A DNA stretch of 64,000 nt from Gemmatimonadaceae bacterium (GCA_020851035.1 JADZDM010000004.1:121441-185440), one strand, 5' to 3'. Positions 31,523-41,356 are shown, counted from the stretch's first letter. The notes: generated by a model not told the origin, from the sequence alone. Program-made: numbers and translations.

Positions 31523-33285
31523 TCGGTGGTCACCACCGGTGCCGTGGCCGCCTTCAGGTATCGCGCCATCACCTTGGTCGCGATGCGGGCGGCCACGTAG
31601 CCGTGCTCACCGTACTCCACGAACACCCCCACCACGATGCGCGGCCGCTCGGCCGGTGCGAAGCCCATGAACCAGGCATGGTCGGGATGCGGCGGATTCT
31701 GCGCGGTGCCCGTCTTGCCGGCCACCGTGATGCCCTCCACCCGCGCGCTGTTGGCCGTGCCACGGCTGCTCACCACGCCGGCCATCGCCAGCCGCAGCCC
31801 CTGCATCTGGGCCTCGGTCAGGTTCATGATCTGCACCCGCTCGGGATTGCGCGACACGATCTCCGGGCGCGCCGCCTTGCCGTCGGTGGCCAGCGCGGTG
31901 TAGAAGCGCGCCATGTTGATCAGCGTCTGCGCATTCTCGCCCTGCCCGATCGACAGGTTCAGCGCCACCGAACCGGCCACCCAGCCGCGTGTGCCATACC
32001 GCTCGTTGAAGTAGTTCTGCGCATCGGGCGGGAACTGCGGCTGCGTCTCGTTCGGCAGGTCGACGCCGGACCGCTCGCGCATCTTGAGTTTCAGCCCGCC
32101 CGCCACCAGGCGCGAGAGGCCGAGCTTCAACCCCACCTGGTAGAAGTACACGTCGCAGCTCTGCTCGATGGCCTGGCGCAGGTTGATGTTGCCGTGGCCC
32201 CGGTGGTTCCAGCAGCGGAAGTAGCGCCCGTAGCGATAGCCGCCGGTGCACGGCTGCGGCATGTAGTCGTCGAACTGCACGAGACCGGCTTCCATCGCCA
32301 TCGCCGAGGTGGCGAGCTTCCAGGTCGAGGCGGGTGGATAGCGGCCCTGGATCACCTTGTTGTACAGCGGCCGGCGCGGGTCGGTGTTCAGTTCCCGCCA
32401 GTAATCGGCCGGGATGCCGCCCACGAACCGGTTCGGGTCGTACGTCGGCGCGCTGTGCAGTGCCAGCACGGCGCCATCGTTCGGGTCGAGGGCGACGACG
32501 CCGGCACGCAGCGAGTCGCCGAGCAGCTCCACGACGTACTTCTGCAGGTCCATGTCGATGTTCGTGCGCAGCGGCTTGGCCGCCTCGGGCTCCAGCTCGG
32601 CCCGCGCACCGGCATCGCGCACCACGCGGCCTCGCGCATCCACCTCCACGTACCGCATCCCCTCGCGGCCGCGGAGCTGCGCTTCATACGACCGCTCCAG
32701 CCCGCCCTTCCCGATCTGCTGGCCGGGCTTGTAGTCGTTGTGCATCGTGTCGGCGAGCTCGCGCTCCGTGACCTCGCCCGTGTAGCCCACGAACGCCGCC
32801 ACCGCCGGACCGTCAGGGTAGTAGCGTTTCGGCGTGCTCTGGATGATCAGGCTCGGGTTCTCCACCCGGCGTTCCTCGAGCACGGCCACCACGTCGAACG
32901 GGGCGTCGGGCAGGATCACCGCGGGTCGCGTGGGATTCTTCCGCCACCGCCGAACCGCCGCCTCCACCTGATCGTCGGTGATCGGGATGATGTTCGTCAG
33001 CCGACGCATGGCGCTGCGCAGCGAATCCGCAGTGGGACTCAGCAGCGAGACCGCATACCCCGGCAGGTTCTCCGCGATGACGCGCCCGTTCCGGTCGTAG
33101 ATGATCCCGCGCGGCGCCGCCAGCGGCACCTCGCGGAAGCGGTTCTGCTCGGCCTGCGCCAGGTACTCCTTGTTGCGGAGCACCTGCGCGCGGAAGAACG
33201 CCGAGATCAGCGCCAGGAACCCGGCACCGAGCAGCAGGCGCGCCACGGTGGCCCGGCGCGAGACGTCATTCGGGTGATAACTCAT
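31519..33285 (-). CDS. mrdA: Penicillin-binding protein 2 (elongasome transpeptidase)
   Basis: PBP2 (588 aa) cross-links peptidoglycan during side-wall growth. A single N-terminal membrane helix (about residues 15-33) is followed by the pedestal domain with RGIIYDRNGRVIAEN. The transpeptidase motifs are STWK (nucleophile Ser near residue 325), SCD (near 378) and KTG (near 528). SCD rather than SxN is seen in many class B PBP2 proteins. The ATG at 33285 overlaps the mreD stop (ATGA), and its own stop overlaps rodA. The open frame that reaches up to 34245 lies inside mreC/mreD and is not conserved. Confidence 0.95.
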   Translation of the reverse strand: MSYHPNDVSRRATVARLLLGAGFLALISAFFRAQVLRNKEYLAQAEQNRFREVPLAAPRGIIYDRNGRVIAENLPGYAVSLLSPTADSLRSAMRRLTNIIPITDDQVEAAVRRWRKNPTRPAVILPDAPFDVVAVLEERRVENPSLIIQSTPKRYYPDGPAVAAFVGYTGEVTERELADTMHNDYKPGQQIGKGGLERSYEAQLRGREGMRYVEVDARGRVVRDAGARAELEPEAAKPLRTNIDMDLQKYVVELLGDSLRAGVVALDPNDGAVLALHSAPTYDPNRFVGGIPADYWRELNTDPRRPLYNKVIQGRYPPASTWKLATSAMAMEAGLVQFDDYMPQPCTGGYRYGRYFRCWNHRGHGNINLRQAIEQSCDVYFYQVGLKLGLSRLVAGGLKLKMRERSGVDLPNETQPQFPPDAQNYFNERYGTRGWVAGSVALNLSIGQGENAQTLINMARFYTALATDGKAARPEIVSRNPERVQIMNLTEAQMQGLRLAMAGVVSSRGTANSARVEGITVAGKTGTAQNPPHPDHAWFMGFAPAERPRIVVGVFVEYGEHGYVAARIATKVMARYLKAATAPVVTTE

Positions 33286-33773
33286 GCCGACGCCGGCTTG
33301 AGCAGCGGACGCAGGACGGTGAAGAGGACGGCGCCGACCAGCGCCGTCGCGGCGGCCGACAACGGTGCCCACACCAGCGCCGACACCGCGAAGCCGGTCT
33401 CGAACGAGCGCCCCGACAGCAGCAACCGGGTCAGCATCACGCCCCACGCACTGGCGAAGATCACCACGCCATCGAGCACGGCGTTCTCGGCGAAGAACGC
33501 CGCCTTGAGCCAGCTCGTGACGTAGCCGACGATCGTGAGGGCCAGCATGGCGCTGCCGAATCCGGCCGGTGACGCGGCGTCGGACGCCGCACCCATCAGC
33601 AGGCCCAGCACCGCACCCACGCCGGGCCGCACCCGGATCGCCATCAGCAGCAGCGCGAGCACGAGGAAGTCGATCTCGATGCGGTCCCCGAGCAACGGGC
33701 GGAGCACGAAATGCGCCACCACCAGCAGCAGCACGGCGATCGTCAGCCGGATCCAGTCGTAGAGGCCGCTCAC
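33282..33773 (-). CDS. mreD: Rod-shape-determining protein MreD
   Basis: MreD (163 aa) is the small integral membrane protein of the elongasome, with about five helices. FLVLALLLMAIRVRPGVGAVLGLLMG is a family-like core, given here as the stretch at residues 34-59. It carries no enzymatic motif; identity rests on hydrophobicity plus the mreC-mreD-mrdA order. It overlaps mreC by 4 bases and mrdA by 4 bases. Confidence 0.88.
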   Translation of the reverse strand: MSGLYDWIRLTIAVLLLVVAHFVLRPLLGDRIEIDFLVLALLLMAIRVRPGVGAVLGLLMGAASDAASPAGFGSAMLALTIVGYVTSWLKAAFFAENAVLDGVVIFASAWGVMLTRLLLSGRSFETGFAVSALVWAPLSAAATALVGAVLFTVLRPLLKPASA

Positions 33774-35008
33774 CGCGTCCCTCTGCCCGGCGGAAGCCGG
33801 AAGGGATTCTCGGGCGGCTTCGGCGCACTGCGGCGCCGCGCTGCGGCAGAATCCGTGCGCGGCCGCGGCCGTGCCGTCGCGGGTGGGCGCGCCGCCGGCG
33901 GCGCGATCGTCGGTGTCGTGGCTGCGGGCGTGACCGCGGCGGGCACTCCGGCACCACTCGCCGGTGCCGCGGTCGCCGGACCCGGCGGCACCGGTGCGGG
34001 CGGCGCGGAATCACCCTCGACCCGCACGCCGCTGTCGCCGCGGTAGATCGCCGCCCGGCGCAGGGAGTCGAGCAGCGCGAGCTTCGCCAGCCGTTCCTGC
34101 ACCACGCGCACCGAGTCGGCGATGAGTGAGTCACCGGCGGCGACGATCGCGCGCTGTGTCGCATCCGTCTGCGAGACACTGCTCCATGCACCGGCAACAC
34201 CCGCCGCCGCGCGTGGCGGCAGGAGCACCACCGCCGCACTGGCATCGTCGGGTGAGACGATCGGGCGGATCAGGTACGTCCGCGCCCATCCCTCGATGGT
34301 CTTCGTCTCGCGCAACACCACGCCGATGGGGATGCCGCGGGGGAAGACGTTGCCGAGTCCCGAGCTCACGATCAGCGTGCCGGGCTTGAGTTCGCTGCGG
34401 AACGGCACGCCACGCATCTCCAGCAGGAAGCGGTCGGCCCCGCTGCCCAGGTGCGCGGCCACGATCCCGAACGCGGCACCATCGGTGGTCGTGGCGCTCA
34501 CCCGGAAGTCCGGGTGCGTCCAGAGGATCGCCGTGGCCGAGTTGGCGGCCGCCGACGTCACCATGCCGATCAGGCCCTCGGGCACGACCAGCGGCGAGAA
34601 CGCGCGCACCCCCGCGGCACTGCCGGCCGCCAGCAGCACCACATGCTCGTCGCCGCCGCGCGGGGGGTGCAGCAGCTCGGTAGCCACGAACCCCCACCCC
34701 AGCCGCTGCCCGAGGCCGAGCAGCGCACGCAGGCGATCATTCTCGGAGCGCAGCGGCTCGACGGCTTGCGATGCGAGCGCCAGGCTGTCCACGCGCGTGA
34801 TCAGGCGGCCATGGTCGCTGATCGCGGAACGCCCCCGCTCCGCCCACGCCTGGGCACTCACCAGAGGGGCAACGACGCTCGAGCGCAGCGCGCCCTGCAC
34901 ACGATCACGCGCCGCGGTGGGCAGGACCAGCGCCGCCAGGGCGCACGCCACCGCCGCGCCGAGCAGCGCGAGGTCGGTGCGCGTTCCCGTGCGGGAGGTC
35001 CTCGCCAT
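33770..35008 (-). CDS. mreC: Rod-shape-determining protein MreC
   Basis: MreC (412 aa) is the periplasmic scaffold that activates PBP2/RodA. It has an N-terminal membrane helix (about residues 12-30), a coiled-coil stretch with RSENDRLRALLGLG, and a beta-rich core with SGLGNVFPRGIPIGVV. The last 80 or so residues (about 330-412) are Pro/Ala/Thr-rich low-complexity sequence ending in basic residues, longer than in typical MreC. mreB lies 7 bases upstream, and mreD overlaps downstream. Confidence 0.92.
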   Translation of the reverse strand: MARTSRTGTRTDLALLGAAVACALAALVLPTAARDRVQGALRSSVVAPLVSAQAWAERGRSAISDHGRLITRVDSLALASQAVEPLRSENDRLRALLGLGQRLGWGFVATELLHPPRGGDEHVVLLAAGSAAGVRAFSPLVVPEGLIGMVTSAAANSATAILWTHPDFRVSATTTDGAAFGIVAAHLGSGADRFLLEMRGVPFRSELKPGTLIVSSGLGNVFPRGIPIGVVLRETKTIEGWARTYLIRPIVSPDDASAAVVLLPPRAAAGVAGAWSSVSQTDATQRAIVAAGDSLIADSVRVVQERLAKLALLDSLRRAAIYRGDSGVRVEGDSAPPAPVPPGPATAAPASGAGVPAAVTPAATTPTIAPPAARPPATARPRPRTDSAAARRRSAPKPPENPFRLPPGRGTR

Positions 35009-35015
35009 CCTGGAC

Positions 35016-36056
35016 TCAGCTGCTCAGGACGGAGCGGTACTTCTCCTCATCATCAAGGATGCGGCCGCACCCGCGCACCACGCAGGTGAGCGGGTCCTCG
35101 TCCACATGGATCGGGAGGTTCGTCTCCTGGCTCAGCAGCAGGTCCAGCCCGCGGATCAGCGCACCGCCACCCGTCATCACGATGCCACGGTCCACGATAT
35201 CCGATGCGAGCTCGGGCGGCGTGATCTCGAGCGCGCGGCGCACCGCGTCGACGATCTGCTGGATCGGCTCCTGGATCGCCTCGCGGATCTCCGAGGAGTG
35301 CACGCGCACCGTCTTCGGGATGCCGCTCACGAGGTCGCGTCCCTTCACCTCCATGTCGCGTTCCTCGCCGACGGGATACGCGCTGCCGATCTGGATCTTG
35401 ATCTGCTCCGCCGTCGGCTCGCCGATCAGCAGGTTGTAGTTCTTGCGCATGAACTGCACGATCGACGTGTCGAGCTCGTCGCCACCGGTGCGGATCGACG
35501 TGTCGCTGACGATCCCGCTCAGCGCGATGACGGCGATTTCGGTCGTTCCGCCACCAATGTCGATCACCATGTTGCCGGTCGGCGTCTCCACCGGCAGGCC
35601 CACGCCGATCGCGGCGGCCATCGGTTCCGCCACCATGAACACTTCCTTCGCGCCGGCGCCCAGGGCACTGTCACGCACCGCGCGCTTCTCCACCTCGGTG
35701 ATGCCGCTCGGCACGCACACGATCACGCGCGGCTTCACCTTGAACACATGGTTCTCGATGATCAGCGTGAGGAAGTAGCGGAGCATCTTCTCGGTCACGT
35801 CGAAGTCGGCGATCACGCCGTCCTTCAGCGGCCGGACCGCGATCACGCCGTCCGGCGTCCGGCCGAGCATCCGCTTGGCCTCCAGCCCGACGCCCTTGAT
35901 CTTCTTGGTGTCGCGGTCGATGGCCACCACCGAGGGCTCGTTCAGGACGATCCCCTCCCCCTTCACGTAGATGAGGGTGTTGGCGGTTCCGAGATCTACG
36001 GCGATCGCGTTGGCCGGGAACAGGGAACCCGGCTTGAAGGGCCAGCGAAACGGCAT
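35016..36056 (-). CDS. mreB: Rod-shape-determining actin homologue MreB
   Basis: MreB (346 aa) forms membrane-bound filaments that guide side-wall synthesis. The phosphate-1 loop is [15 protein letters not shown] near residue 18. [18 protein letters not shown] near residue 170 is the second actin-fold phosphate motif, and [10 protein letters not shown] lies near residue 300. It is the first gene of the mreBCD-mrdA-rodA series. A TTCACC-17-TATGTT promoter lies about 80 bases upstream. The C-terminal residues extend slightly past typical MreB but show no extra domain. Confidence 0.96.
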   Translation of the reverse strand: MPFRWPFKPGSLFPANAIAVDLGTANTLIYVKGEGIVLNEPSVVAIDRDTKKIKGVGLEAKRMLGRTPDGVIAVRPLKDGVIADFDVTEKMLRYFLTLIIENHVFKVKPRVIVCVPSGITEVEKRAVRDSALGAGAKEVFMVAEPMAAAIGVGLPVETPTGNMVIDIGGGTTEIAVIALSGIVSDTSIRTGGDELDTSIVQFMRKNYNLLIGEPTAEQIKIQIGSAYPVGEERDMEVKGRDLVSGIPKTVRVHSSEIREAIQEPIQQIVDAVRRALEITPPELASDIVDRGIVMTGGGALIRGLDLLLSQETNLPIHVDEDPLTCVVRGCGRILDDEEKYRSVLSS

Positions 36057-36133
36057 CTATTGGCGCGGAAAGGGCCCGCATCGGCGGGCCAGACACAGGC
36101 GACGTGGACGGGACCAACGGCTTGTCGTACAAC

Positions 36134-36162
36134 AACATACACGGTTGGCCATACCCGGTGAA
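36134..36162 (-). promoter_or_regulatory. mreB operon promoter
   Basis: On the - strand, TTCACC (36162-36157), a 17-base spacer and TATGTT (36139-36134) precede mreB with a leader of about 70 bases. The spacing is optimal and both boxes are close to consensus. Confidence 0.65.
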
Positions 36163-36212
36163 GTGAGTCGGGATAGCCCCGCGGTGCCACACACCGCACC
36201 CCATCTGCACCG

Positions 36213-36247
36213 CGGCGGCGGCACCGCCCGTCGCGGTACCGCCGCCG
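36213..36247 (-). terminator. Hairpin between ald and mreB
   Basis: A 15-bp inverted repeat with one mismatch (36213-36227 with 36233-36247) and a 5-base loop lies 27 bases beyond the ald stop. No U-run follows, so it is either a Rho-aided or a weak terminator, or an mRNA 3' stabiliser. It separates ald from the mreB promoter. Confidence 0.55.
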
Positions 36248-36274
36248 CCCAGCCACCGGGTCGGGCGCCGGTGC

Positions 36275-37390
36275 TCAGGCCACGAACTGTGCCGGCTCGC
36301 TGAACGGCAGCCCGAAGGACTCGGCCACCGCACGGTACGTCGTCTGGCCGGCCGTCATGTTCAGCCCCTTCAGCAGCGCGCCATTCATCGCCAGCGCCTT
36401 CCGCCACCCATGCGTGGCCAGCAGCATCACGTACGGGAAGGTGGCGTTGGTGAGCGCCAGCGTGGACGTGCGCGGCACGCCCCCGGGCATGTTCGCCACG
36501 GCGTAGTGAATCACGCCCTCCACCGTGTACGTCGGGTTCTCGTGCGTGGTGGCGTGGATGGTCTCCACGCACCCGCCCTGGTCAACCGCCACGTCCACGA
36601 TCACCGCCCCGGGCCGCATCCGCTTCAGGTCATCCTTCCGGATCAGCTTCGGCGCCTTCGCCCCCGGGATCAGCACCCCGCCGATCACCAGGTCCGCCGT
36701 CGAGATCTGGTCCAGGATATTGTGACGATTCGAGTGGATCAGCGACACGTTGGCCGGCATCACGTCGCTCAGGTAGCGCAGCCGCTCCAGCGACAGGTCG
36801 AGGATCGTGACCTTCGCGCCCATCCCGGCCGCGATCTTGGCGGCATTGGTGCCGACCACGCCGCCGCCCAGGATCACGACCTTGGCCGCCGGCACCCCCG
36901 GCACACCGCCAAGCAGCACCCCGCGGCCGCCGTACAGCTTCTCGAGGTACTTCGCCCCCTCCTGCACCGCCATCCGGCCCGCCACCTCGGACATGGGCGT
37001 CAGCAGCGGCAACTCCCGGGTCGGCAGCTCCACCGTCTCGTAGGCGATGCAGGTCGCACCGCTCGCCAGGTGCGCACGCGTCAGCGTCTCGTCGGCCGCG
37101 AAGTGCAGGTAGGTGAACAGCGTCAGGTCGGGACGCAGGTGCGGCCACTCGACGGCGATCGGCTCCTTGACCTTCAGGAGCAGCTCGGCGGCGGCCCAGG
37201 TGGAGGCGGCGTCGGGCATGATCGTCGCGCCCACCTCCGCGTAGTCCGCGTCACTGAAGCCGCTGCCCAGGCCTGCGCCGGTCTCGACATGCACGGCGTG
37301 GCCAGCAGCCACCAGCGCCTCGGCGCCGGCCGGCACCAGCGCAACGCGGTTCTCGTTCGTCTTGATCTCTTTCGGGACGCCGATCTTCAT
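36275..37390 (-). CDS. ald: Alanine dehydrogenase
   Basis: Ald (371 aa) oxidatively deaminates L-alanine to pyruvate and ammonia with NAD, or runs in reverse. The N-terminal MKIGVPKEIKTNENRVALVP is the family signature (catalytic Arg and Lys nearby). VVILGGGVVGTNAAKIAAGMG near residue 170 is the NAD fold. DVAVDQGGC near residue 270 carries the conserved Asp. The length is exactly that of the family. The ATG at 37390 is 41 bases after the M16 peptidase gene. PPDK and Ald both feed the pyruvate pool, but they are far apart here. Confidence 0.95.
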   Translation of the reverse strand: MKIGVPKEIKTNENRVALVPAGAEALVAAGHAVHVETGAGLGSGFSDADYAEVGATIMPDAASTWAAAELLLKVKEPIAVEWPHLRPDLTLFTYLHFAADETLTRAHLASGATCIAYETVELPTRELPLLTPMSEVAGRMAVQEGAKYLEKLYGGRGVLLGGVPGVPAAKVVILGGGVVGTNAAKIAAGMGAKVTILDLSLERLRYLSDVMPANVSLIHSNRHNILDQISTADLVIGGVLIPGAKAPKLIRKDDLKRMRPGAVIVDVAVDQGGCVETIHATTHENPTYTVEGVIHYAVANMPGGVPRTSTLALTNATFPYVMLLATHGWRKALAMNGALLKGLNMTAGQTTYRAVAESFGLPFSEPAQFVA

Positions 37391-37431
37391 GGGACGGGAA
37401 GTTGACAGGAGTGGGGTTGGCCCGGTCGCGG

Positions 37432-38706
37432 TCACGCCGCGGCCACGGGCCCGAGGCTCAGGACACTGCACTGCGACGGATCCAGGAACGCCGCACAGGC
37501 CTCTCGCACCTGCGCCGGCGTGACGGCGTCCAGCTCCGCCAGGAGGGCGTCGAGCGGGCGGTACGGCTCGTCGTACAGCGCCACCTCCGCCGCGCGATAG
37601 AGCCGGGACGACACCCCCTCGAGCGACAGCACCAGCTGGCCCTTCAGCTGGCTGATCCCCGACGCGATCTCCTCGTCGGGCATGGCACCGGCCGCCACGC
37701 CGGCCATCACCCGGCAGACGACCTGGTACGCCTCGCGTGACTGCCCCGGCGCCGTGGCGAGATACACGCCGTGCTGCCCGTTGTCGAGGAACGTGTTGTA
37801 GAACGAGTACACGCTGTAGGCGAGCCCCAGCTCCTCCCGGACCTCCTGGAAGAGCCGTGAGCTCATCCCGCCCCCGAGCAGCGCCGAGGCCACCGACAGC
37901 GCATGCCGCCGCGGATCGCCGTGGCGCGGGGCCTCGCAGGCCAGCACGAGGTGCGTCTGGGCGATGTCCTTGCGCGGCACGTGGCCGTACGACTGGCCGA
38001 TCACCTGCGGCGCGGGCGGGACCGGCAGCCACTCCGTGACACCGGCCGGCTGCCCTGCCCAGCCGGTCTCGTCCAGCACTTCCAGGAGCCGCTCGTGCGT
38101 CACGTTGCCCGCCGCCGCCAGGACCAGCTGCGGCGGGTGACAGGTGCGCTCGTGCAGCGCCCGCAGGTCGGCCACCGACAGCCGCTTCACCGTCGAGGGC
38201 GTCCCGAGGATCGCGTGCCCGTACGGATGCGACGGGTACATCCGATCGGCGTGCAGCTCGAAGACCACGTCGTCCGGCGTGTCGTCCACCATCGCGATTT
38301 CCTCGAGGATCACCTTGCGCTCCAGGCGCAGGTCCTCGTCGCGGAGCAGCGGGCGGAAGCAGAGCTCGAAGAGCACGTCGGCGGCCTGGGGCAGGTGCTC
38401 GTCGAGCACGCGTGCCTGGAACGACGTGTGCTCCCGCGTGGTGTATGCATCGAGCGAGCCGCCGAGCACCTCGAGCGACAGCGCCAGCGCCTTCGCGCTG
38501 TACTTCTGCGTGCCCTTGAACACCATGTGCTCGAGCATGTGGGCGATGCCCATCTGCTCGCGGCGCTCGTGCATGGAGCCCGAGCGCAGCCACGCCCCGA
38601 TGGCAACTGACCGCACTCCCGGAACGTATTCCGAGAGCACGGTCAGGCCGTTCGGCAGCACCGTCCGCGAGACGCCTGTCTCAGGCGGCGTCGCGAGTGC
38701 GATCAT
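37432..38706 (-). CDS. M16-family zinc metallopeptidase (processing-protease-like)
   Basis: This 424-aa protein is an M16 (pitrilysin-family) peptidase with the inverted zinc motif HMLEH near residue 57 and the third ligand Glu in KVILEEIAMVDD near residue 135. FKGTQKYSAKAL and LGTPSTVKRLSV are usual for the group related to mitochondrial processing peptidase and to PqqL. It has no clear signal peptide. The start follows the pnp stop directly (TAA then ATG), so it is co-expressed with PNPase. This pnp-M16 pairing is common in several bacterial phyla, and the role of the protein there is unclear. Confidence 0.9.
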   Translation of the reverse strand: MIALATPPETGVSRTVLPNGLTVLSEYVPGVRSVAIGAWLRSGSMHERREQMGIAHMLEHMVFKGTQKYSAKALALSLEVLGGSLDAYTTREHTSFQARVLDEHLPQAADVLFELCFRPLLRDEDLRLERKVILEEIAMVDDTPDDVVFELHADRMYPSHPYGHAILGTPSTVKRLSVADLRALHERTCHPPQLVLAAAGNVTHERLLEVLDETGWAGQPAGVTEWLPVPPAPQVIGQSYGHVPRKDIAQTHLVLACEAPRHGDPRRHALSVASALLGGGMSSRLFQEVREELGLAYSVYSFYNTFLDNGQHGVYLATAPGQSREAYQVVCRVMAGVAAGAMPDEEIASGISQLKGQLVLSLEGVSSRLYRAAEVALYDEPYRPLDALLAELDAVTPAQVREACAAFLDPSQCSVLSLGPVAAA

Positions 38707-40890
38707 TTACCGGCGCGGCGGGCGACCGCGCGAGCTGCCGCGGTCCCCACGATCTTCGCCACCGGACGACTCACGCGGCTCACGCGGCTCGCGCTCGACG
38801 TAGCCTTCCGGCTTCGGGAGCAGCGCCTTCATCGACAGGCGCAGGCGGCCACGCTCGTCGCGGTCCACCAGCTTCACCGTCACGCGCTCACCCTTCTTGA
38901 GCACGTCCTCGGTCTTGTCCACGCGCTCCCACTTGATCTCGGAGACGTGCAGCAGCGCCTCGGTGCCGGGCATGATCTCGACGAACGCGCCGAAGGCCGT
39001 GATGCTCTTGACGGTGCCTTCGTACGTGTCGCCGACGACCGGCTCCGCGGTGATGGCCTTCACCATCTGCTTCGCGCGCTCCATCGCCTCGCCGCCGACG
39101 GCGGCGATGGTGACGAGACCCGAGTCGTCCACGGTGAGTTCCGCGCCCGTCTCGTCCTGGATGCCACGGATCGTCTTGCCCTTCGGGCCGATCAGGTCGC
39201 CGATCTTCTCGGGGCTGATGGTCAGCGTGACGATGCGCGGGGCGTACTGCGACAGCTCGGCGTTCGGGGCGTTGAGTGCCTTCGCCATCTCGCCGAGGAT
39301 GTGCAGGCGGCCTTCCTTGGCCTGCGCCAGCGCCTCGGTCATGATCTTCAGGTCGAGGCCGTCGATCTTGATGTCCATCTGGATCGACGTGATGCCGTGC
39401 TCCGTGCCGGCCACCTTGAAGTCCATGTCGCCGAGATGGTCTTCGGTGCCGAGGATGTCGGTGAGGATCGCGTACTTCTTCCCTTCCTTGATCAGGCCCA
39501 TCGCCACACCGGCGACCGCCGCCTTGATCGGCACGCCCGCGTCATAGAGCGACAGCGAGCTTCCGCACACCGATGCCATCGAGCTGGAGCCGTTGGACTC
39601 GAGGATCTCGGACACGATGCGGACGGTGTACGGGAACTCCTCGAATGGCGGCAGCACGGCCTGGATCGCGCGCTCGGCGAGGTTGCCATGGCCGATCTCG
39701 CGACGGCTGGTGCCACGCATCGGCTTCGCTTCGCCGGTGCTGAACGGCGGGAAGTTGTAGTGGAGCATGAACGACTTCGTCTGCTCCTGCGGATCGTCGA
39801 TCGAGTCGAGGCGCTGCACGTCGTTGCCGGTGCCGAGCGTGACCGCGACGAGCGCCTGCGTCTGTCCGCGGGTGAACAGCGACGAGCCGTGCACGCGCGG
39901 GAGCAATCCCGTCTCGATGGTGATCTGGCGCACTTCGTTCACCGCACGCCCGTCCACGCGCTTCTTGGTGTCGAGCACCTGGGCGCGCAGCGCGTCGTAC
40001 TCCATGCCGTCGAGGATGCTGCCCGCATCCTTGCCCATGTCCGGCGTCTCGGCCACGATCTGCGCAGCGACCTCACGCTTGACCAGCTCGATCGCCTTCA
40101 CGCGCGTGGCCTTGTCGGCCTGGTTCAGCGCCTTCGCGATGCGCTCCGAGGCCAGGTCGCCGACGCGCTTGACGAGATCCGCGGCAGGCTCGTGCTTCGC
40201 CCACGCCATCTGCTCCTTCGTGTCGGCCTTCGCGAGCAGCTCTTCCTGCATCGCGATCAGCTCCTTGATGCCCTTGTGCGCGACGGTGATCGCCTCGACC
40301 ACATCGTCCTCGCTCACTTCCAGCGCACCGCCCTCGACCATCATGATCGAGTCCGACGAACCGGCGACCATCATGTCGATGTCGCTGTATTCGAGCTGCT
40401 GGAAGGTGGGGTTCAACACCCACTTGTCCTGGATCCGGCCGACGCGCACGCCCGCGATCGGCGTGTTCCAGGGCGCCTGCGACGATGCCAGCGCGAAGCT
40501 CGTGGCGAGCAGCGCGAGCGTGTCGGGCTTGTTCTCCTGGTCGGCCGAGATCACGTAGATCACGACCTGCACCTCATTCTGGAAGCCCTCCGGGAACAGC
40601 GGGCGGATCGAGCGGTCGACGATGCGACACGTCAGGATCTCGTTGTCCGAGGGACGGCCTTCACGCTTGATGTAGCCACCCGGGATCTTGCCGGCGGCGT
40701 AGGTCTTCTCCTTGTACTCGACCGTCAGCGGGAAGAACGGCAGGGAGCTCTTGTTCTCGCTGACCGTGACGGCGGCGAGCACCATCGTCTCGCCGTAGGT
40801 CACCAGCGCGGAGCCGGCGGCCTGCTTGGCCATGCGGCCGGTTTCGATGACGAGCTTGCGGCCCGCGAAGGTCTTCTCGATTCTCTGCAT
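38707..40890 (-). CDS. pnp: Polyribonucleotide nucleotidyltransferase (PNPase)
   Basis: PNPase (727 aa) degrades RNA 3' to 5' using phosphate. Two RNase PH-like halves are present ([20 protein letters not shown] in the first; [20 protein letters not shown] in the second). They are followed by a KH domain ([19 protein letters not shown]) and an S1 domain ([20 protein letters not shown]). The C terminus is Arg/Gly-rich ([15 protein letters not shown]). The ATG at 40890 is preferred; a GTG directly before it at 40893 is possible. It lies downstream of rpsO as in many bacteria, with a hairpin between them. Confidence 0.96.
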   Translation of the reverse strand: MQRIEKTFAGRKLVIETGRMAKQAAGSALVTYGETMVLAAVTVSENKSSLPFFPLTVEYKEKTYAAGKIPGGYIKREGRPSDNEILTCRIVDRSIRPLFPEGFQNEVQVVIYVISADQENKPDTLALLATSFALASSQAPWNTPIAGVRVGRIQDKWVLNPTFQQLEYSDIDMMVAGSSDSIMMVEGGALEVSEDDVVEAITVAHKGIKELIAMQEELLAKADTKEQMAWAKHEPAADLVKRVGDLASERIAKALNQADKATRVKAIELVKREVAAQIVAETPDMGKDAGSILDGMEYDALRAQVLDTKKRVDGRAVNEVRQITIETGLLPRVHGSSLFTRGQTQALVAVTLGTGNDVQRLDSIDDPQEQTKSFMLHYNFPPFSTGEAKPMRGTSRREIGHGNLAERAIQAVLPPFEEFPYTVRIVSEILESNGSSSMASVCGSSLSLYDAGVPIKAAVAGVAMGLIKEGKKYAILTDILGTEDHLGDMDFKVAGTEHGITSIQMDIKIDGLDLKIMTEALAQAKEGRLHILGEMAKALNAPNAELSQYAPRIVTLTISPEKIGDLIGPKGKTIRGIQDETGAELTVDDSGLVTIAAVGGEAMERAKQMVKAITAEPVVGDTYEGTVKSITAFGAFVEIMPGTEALLHVSEIKWERVDKTEDVLKKGERVTVKLVDRDERGRLRLSMKALLPKPEGYVEREPREPRESSGGEDRGDRGSSRGRPPRR

Positions 40891-40923
40891 CACGTGTGGA
40901 TTTCGGCTGCGGGAAACGCAAAA

Positions 40924-40952
40924 CGCGCGGAACGTCCGGTGACGTCCGCGCG
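40924..40952 (-). terminator. rpsO-pnp intergenic hairpin with U-rich tail
   Basis: On the - strand an 8-bp stem, a one-base bulge and a 4-bp stem enclose a 4-base loop, followed by TTTTGCGTTT. It fits a partial Rho-independent terminator after rpsO. It could also act as a stem in the pnp leader, as in E. coli, where a leader stem is used for PNPase autoregulation. Confidence 0.65.
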
Positions 40953-40971
40953 ATTGCCATTGAGGCCCGGA

Positions 40972-41232
40972 TTAATACCGGAGGCCAAGGTCTGCGATGA
41001 TCTTCCGGTACCCGGCCAGATCGGTACGCTTGAGGTAGTCGAGGAGGCGACGACGTCGCCCGACCATCTTCAGCAGGCCCTGACGCCCGTGATGGTCCTT
41101 CTTGTGCGTGCGGAAGTGACCAGTGAGATAATTGATCCGTTCCGTGAGAATCGAGATCTGCACGTGCGTCGAGCCGGTGTCGGTCTCGTGCTGGCGATGC
41201 TTCTCGATTGCTGCAGCCTTTTCGAATGCCAT
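40972..41232 (-). CDS. rpsO: 30S ribosomal protein S15
   Basis: S15 (86 aa) binds the 16S rRNA central domain. The conserved core is visible as [36 protein letters not shown] and [14 protein letters not shown]. It ends LGLRY, close to the usual end. The ATG at 41232 is chosen for homology; an upstream in-frame extension to 41295 overlaps the promoter. It has its own promoter at 41292-41320 and a leader of about 55 bases, long enough for S15 autocontrol, which is common but not shown here. Confidence 0.96.
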   Translation of the reverse strand: MAFEKAAAIEKHRQHETDTGSTHVQISILTERINYLTGHFRTHKKDHHGRQGLLKMVGRRRRLLDYLKRTDLAGYRKIIADLGLRY

Positions 41233-41291
41233 GGTCCTGGGTCTGCGCGGCGGCCGCGCGTCCGAATGTCCTGAATGATCGTAAGCCCTGA

Positions 41292-41320
41292 ACAATACAG
41301 ACCCTACGGACGGAAGTAAA
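41292..41320 (-). promoter_or_regulatory. rpsO promoter
   Basis: On the - strand, TTTACT (41320-41315), a 17-base spacer and TATTGT (41297-41292) lie about 60 bases before the rpsO ATG. Both boxes are near consensus and the spacing is ideal. Confidence 0.75.
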
Positions 41321-41337
41321 GCGTTGCGGCGCCAGAA

Positions 41338-41356
41338 CCTCCGCTCGGGGCGGAGG
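41338..41356 (-). terminator. Terminator directly after rseP
   Basis: CCTCCGC and GCGGAGG form a 7-bp stem with a 5-base loop that begins at the base after the rseP TAG stop. The following bases (TTCTGG) are mildly U-rich. It closes the rplM-to-rseP gene run. Confidence 0.65.
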
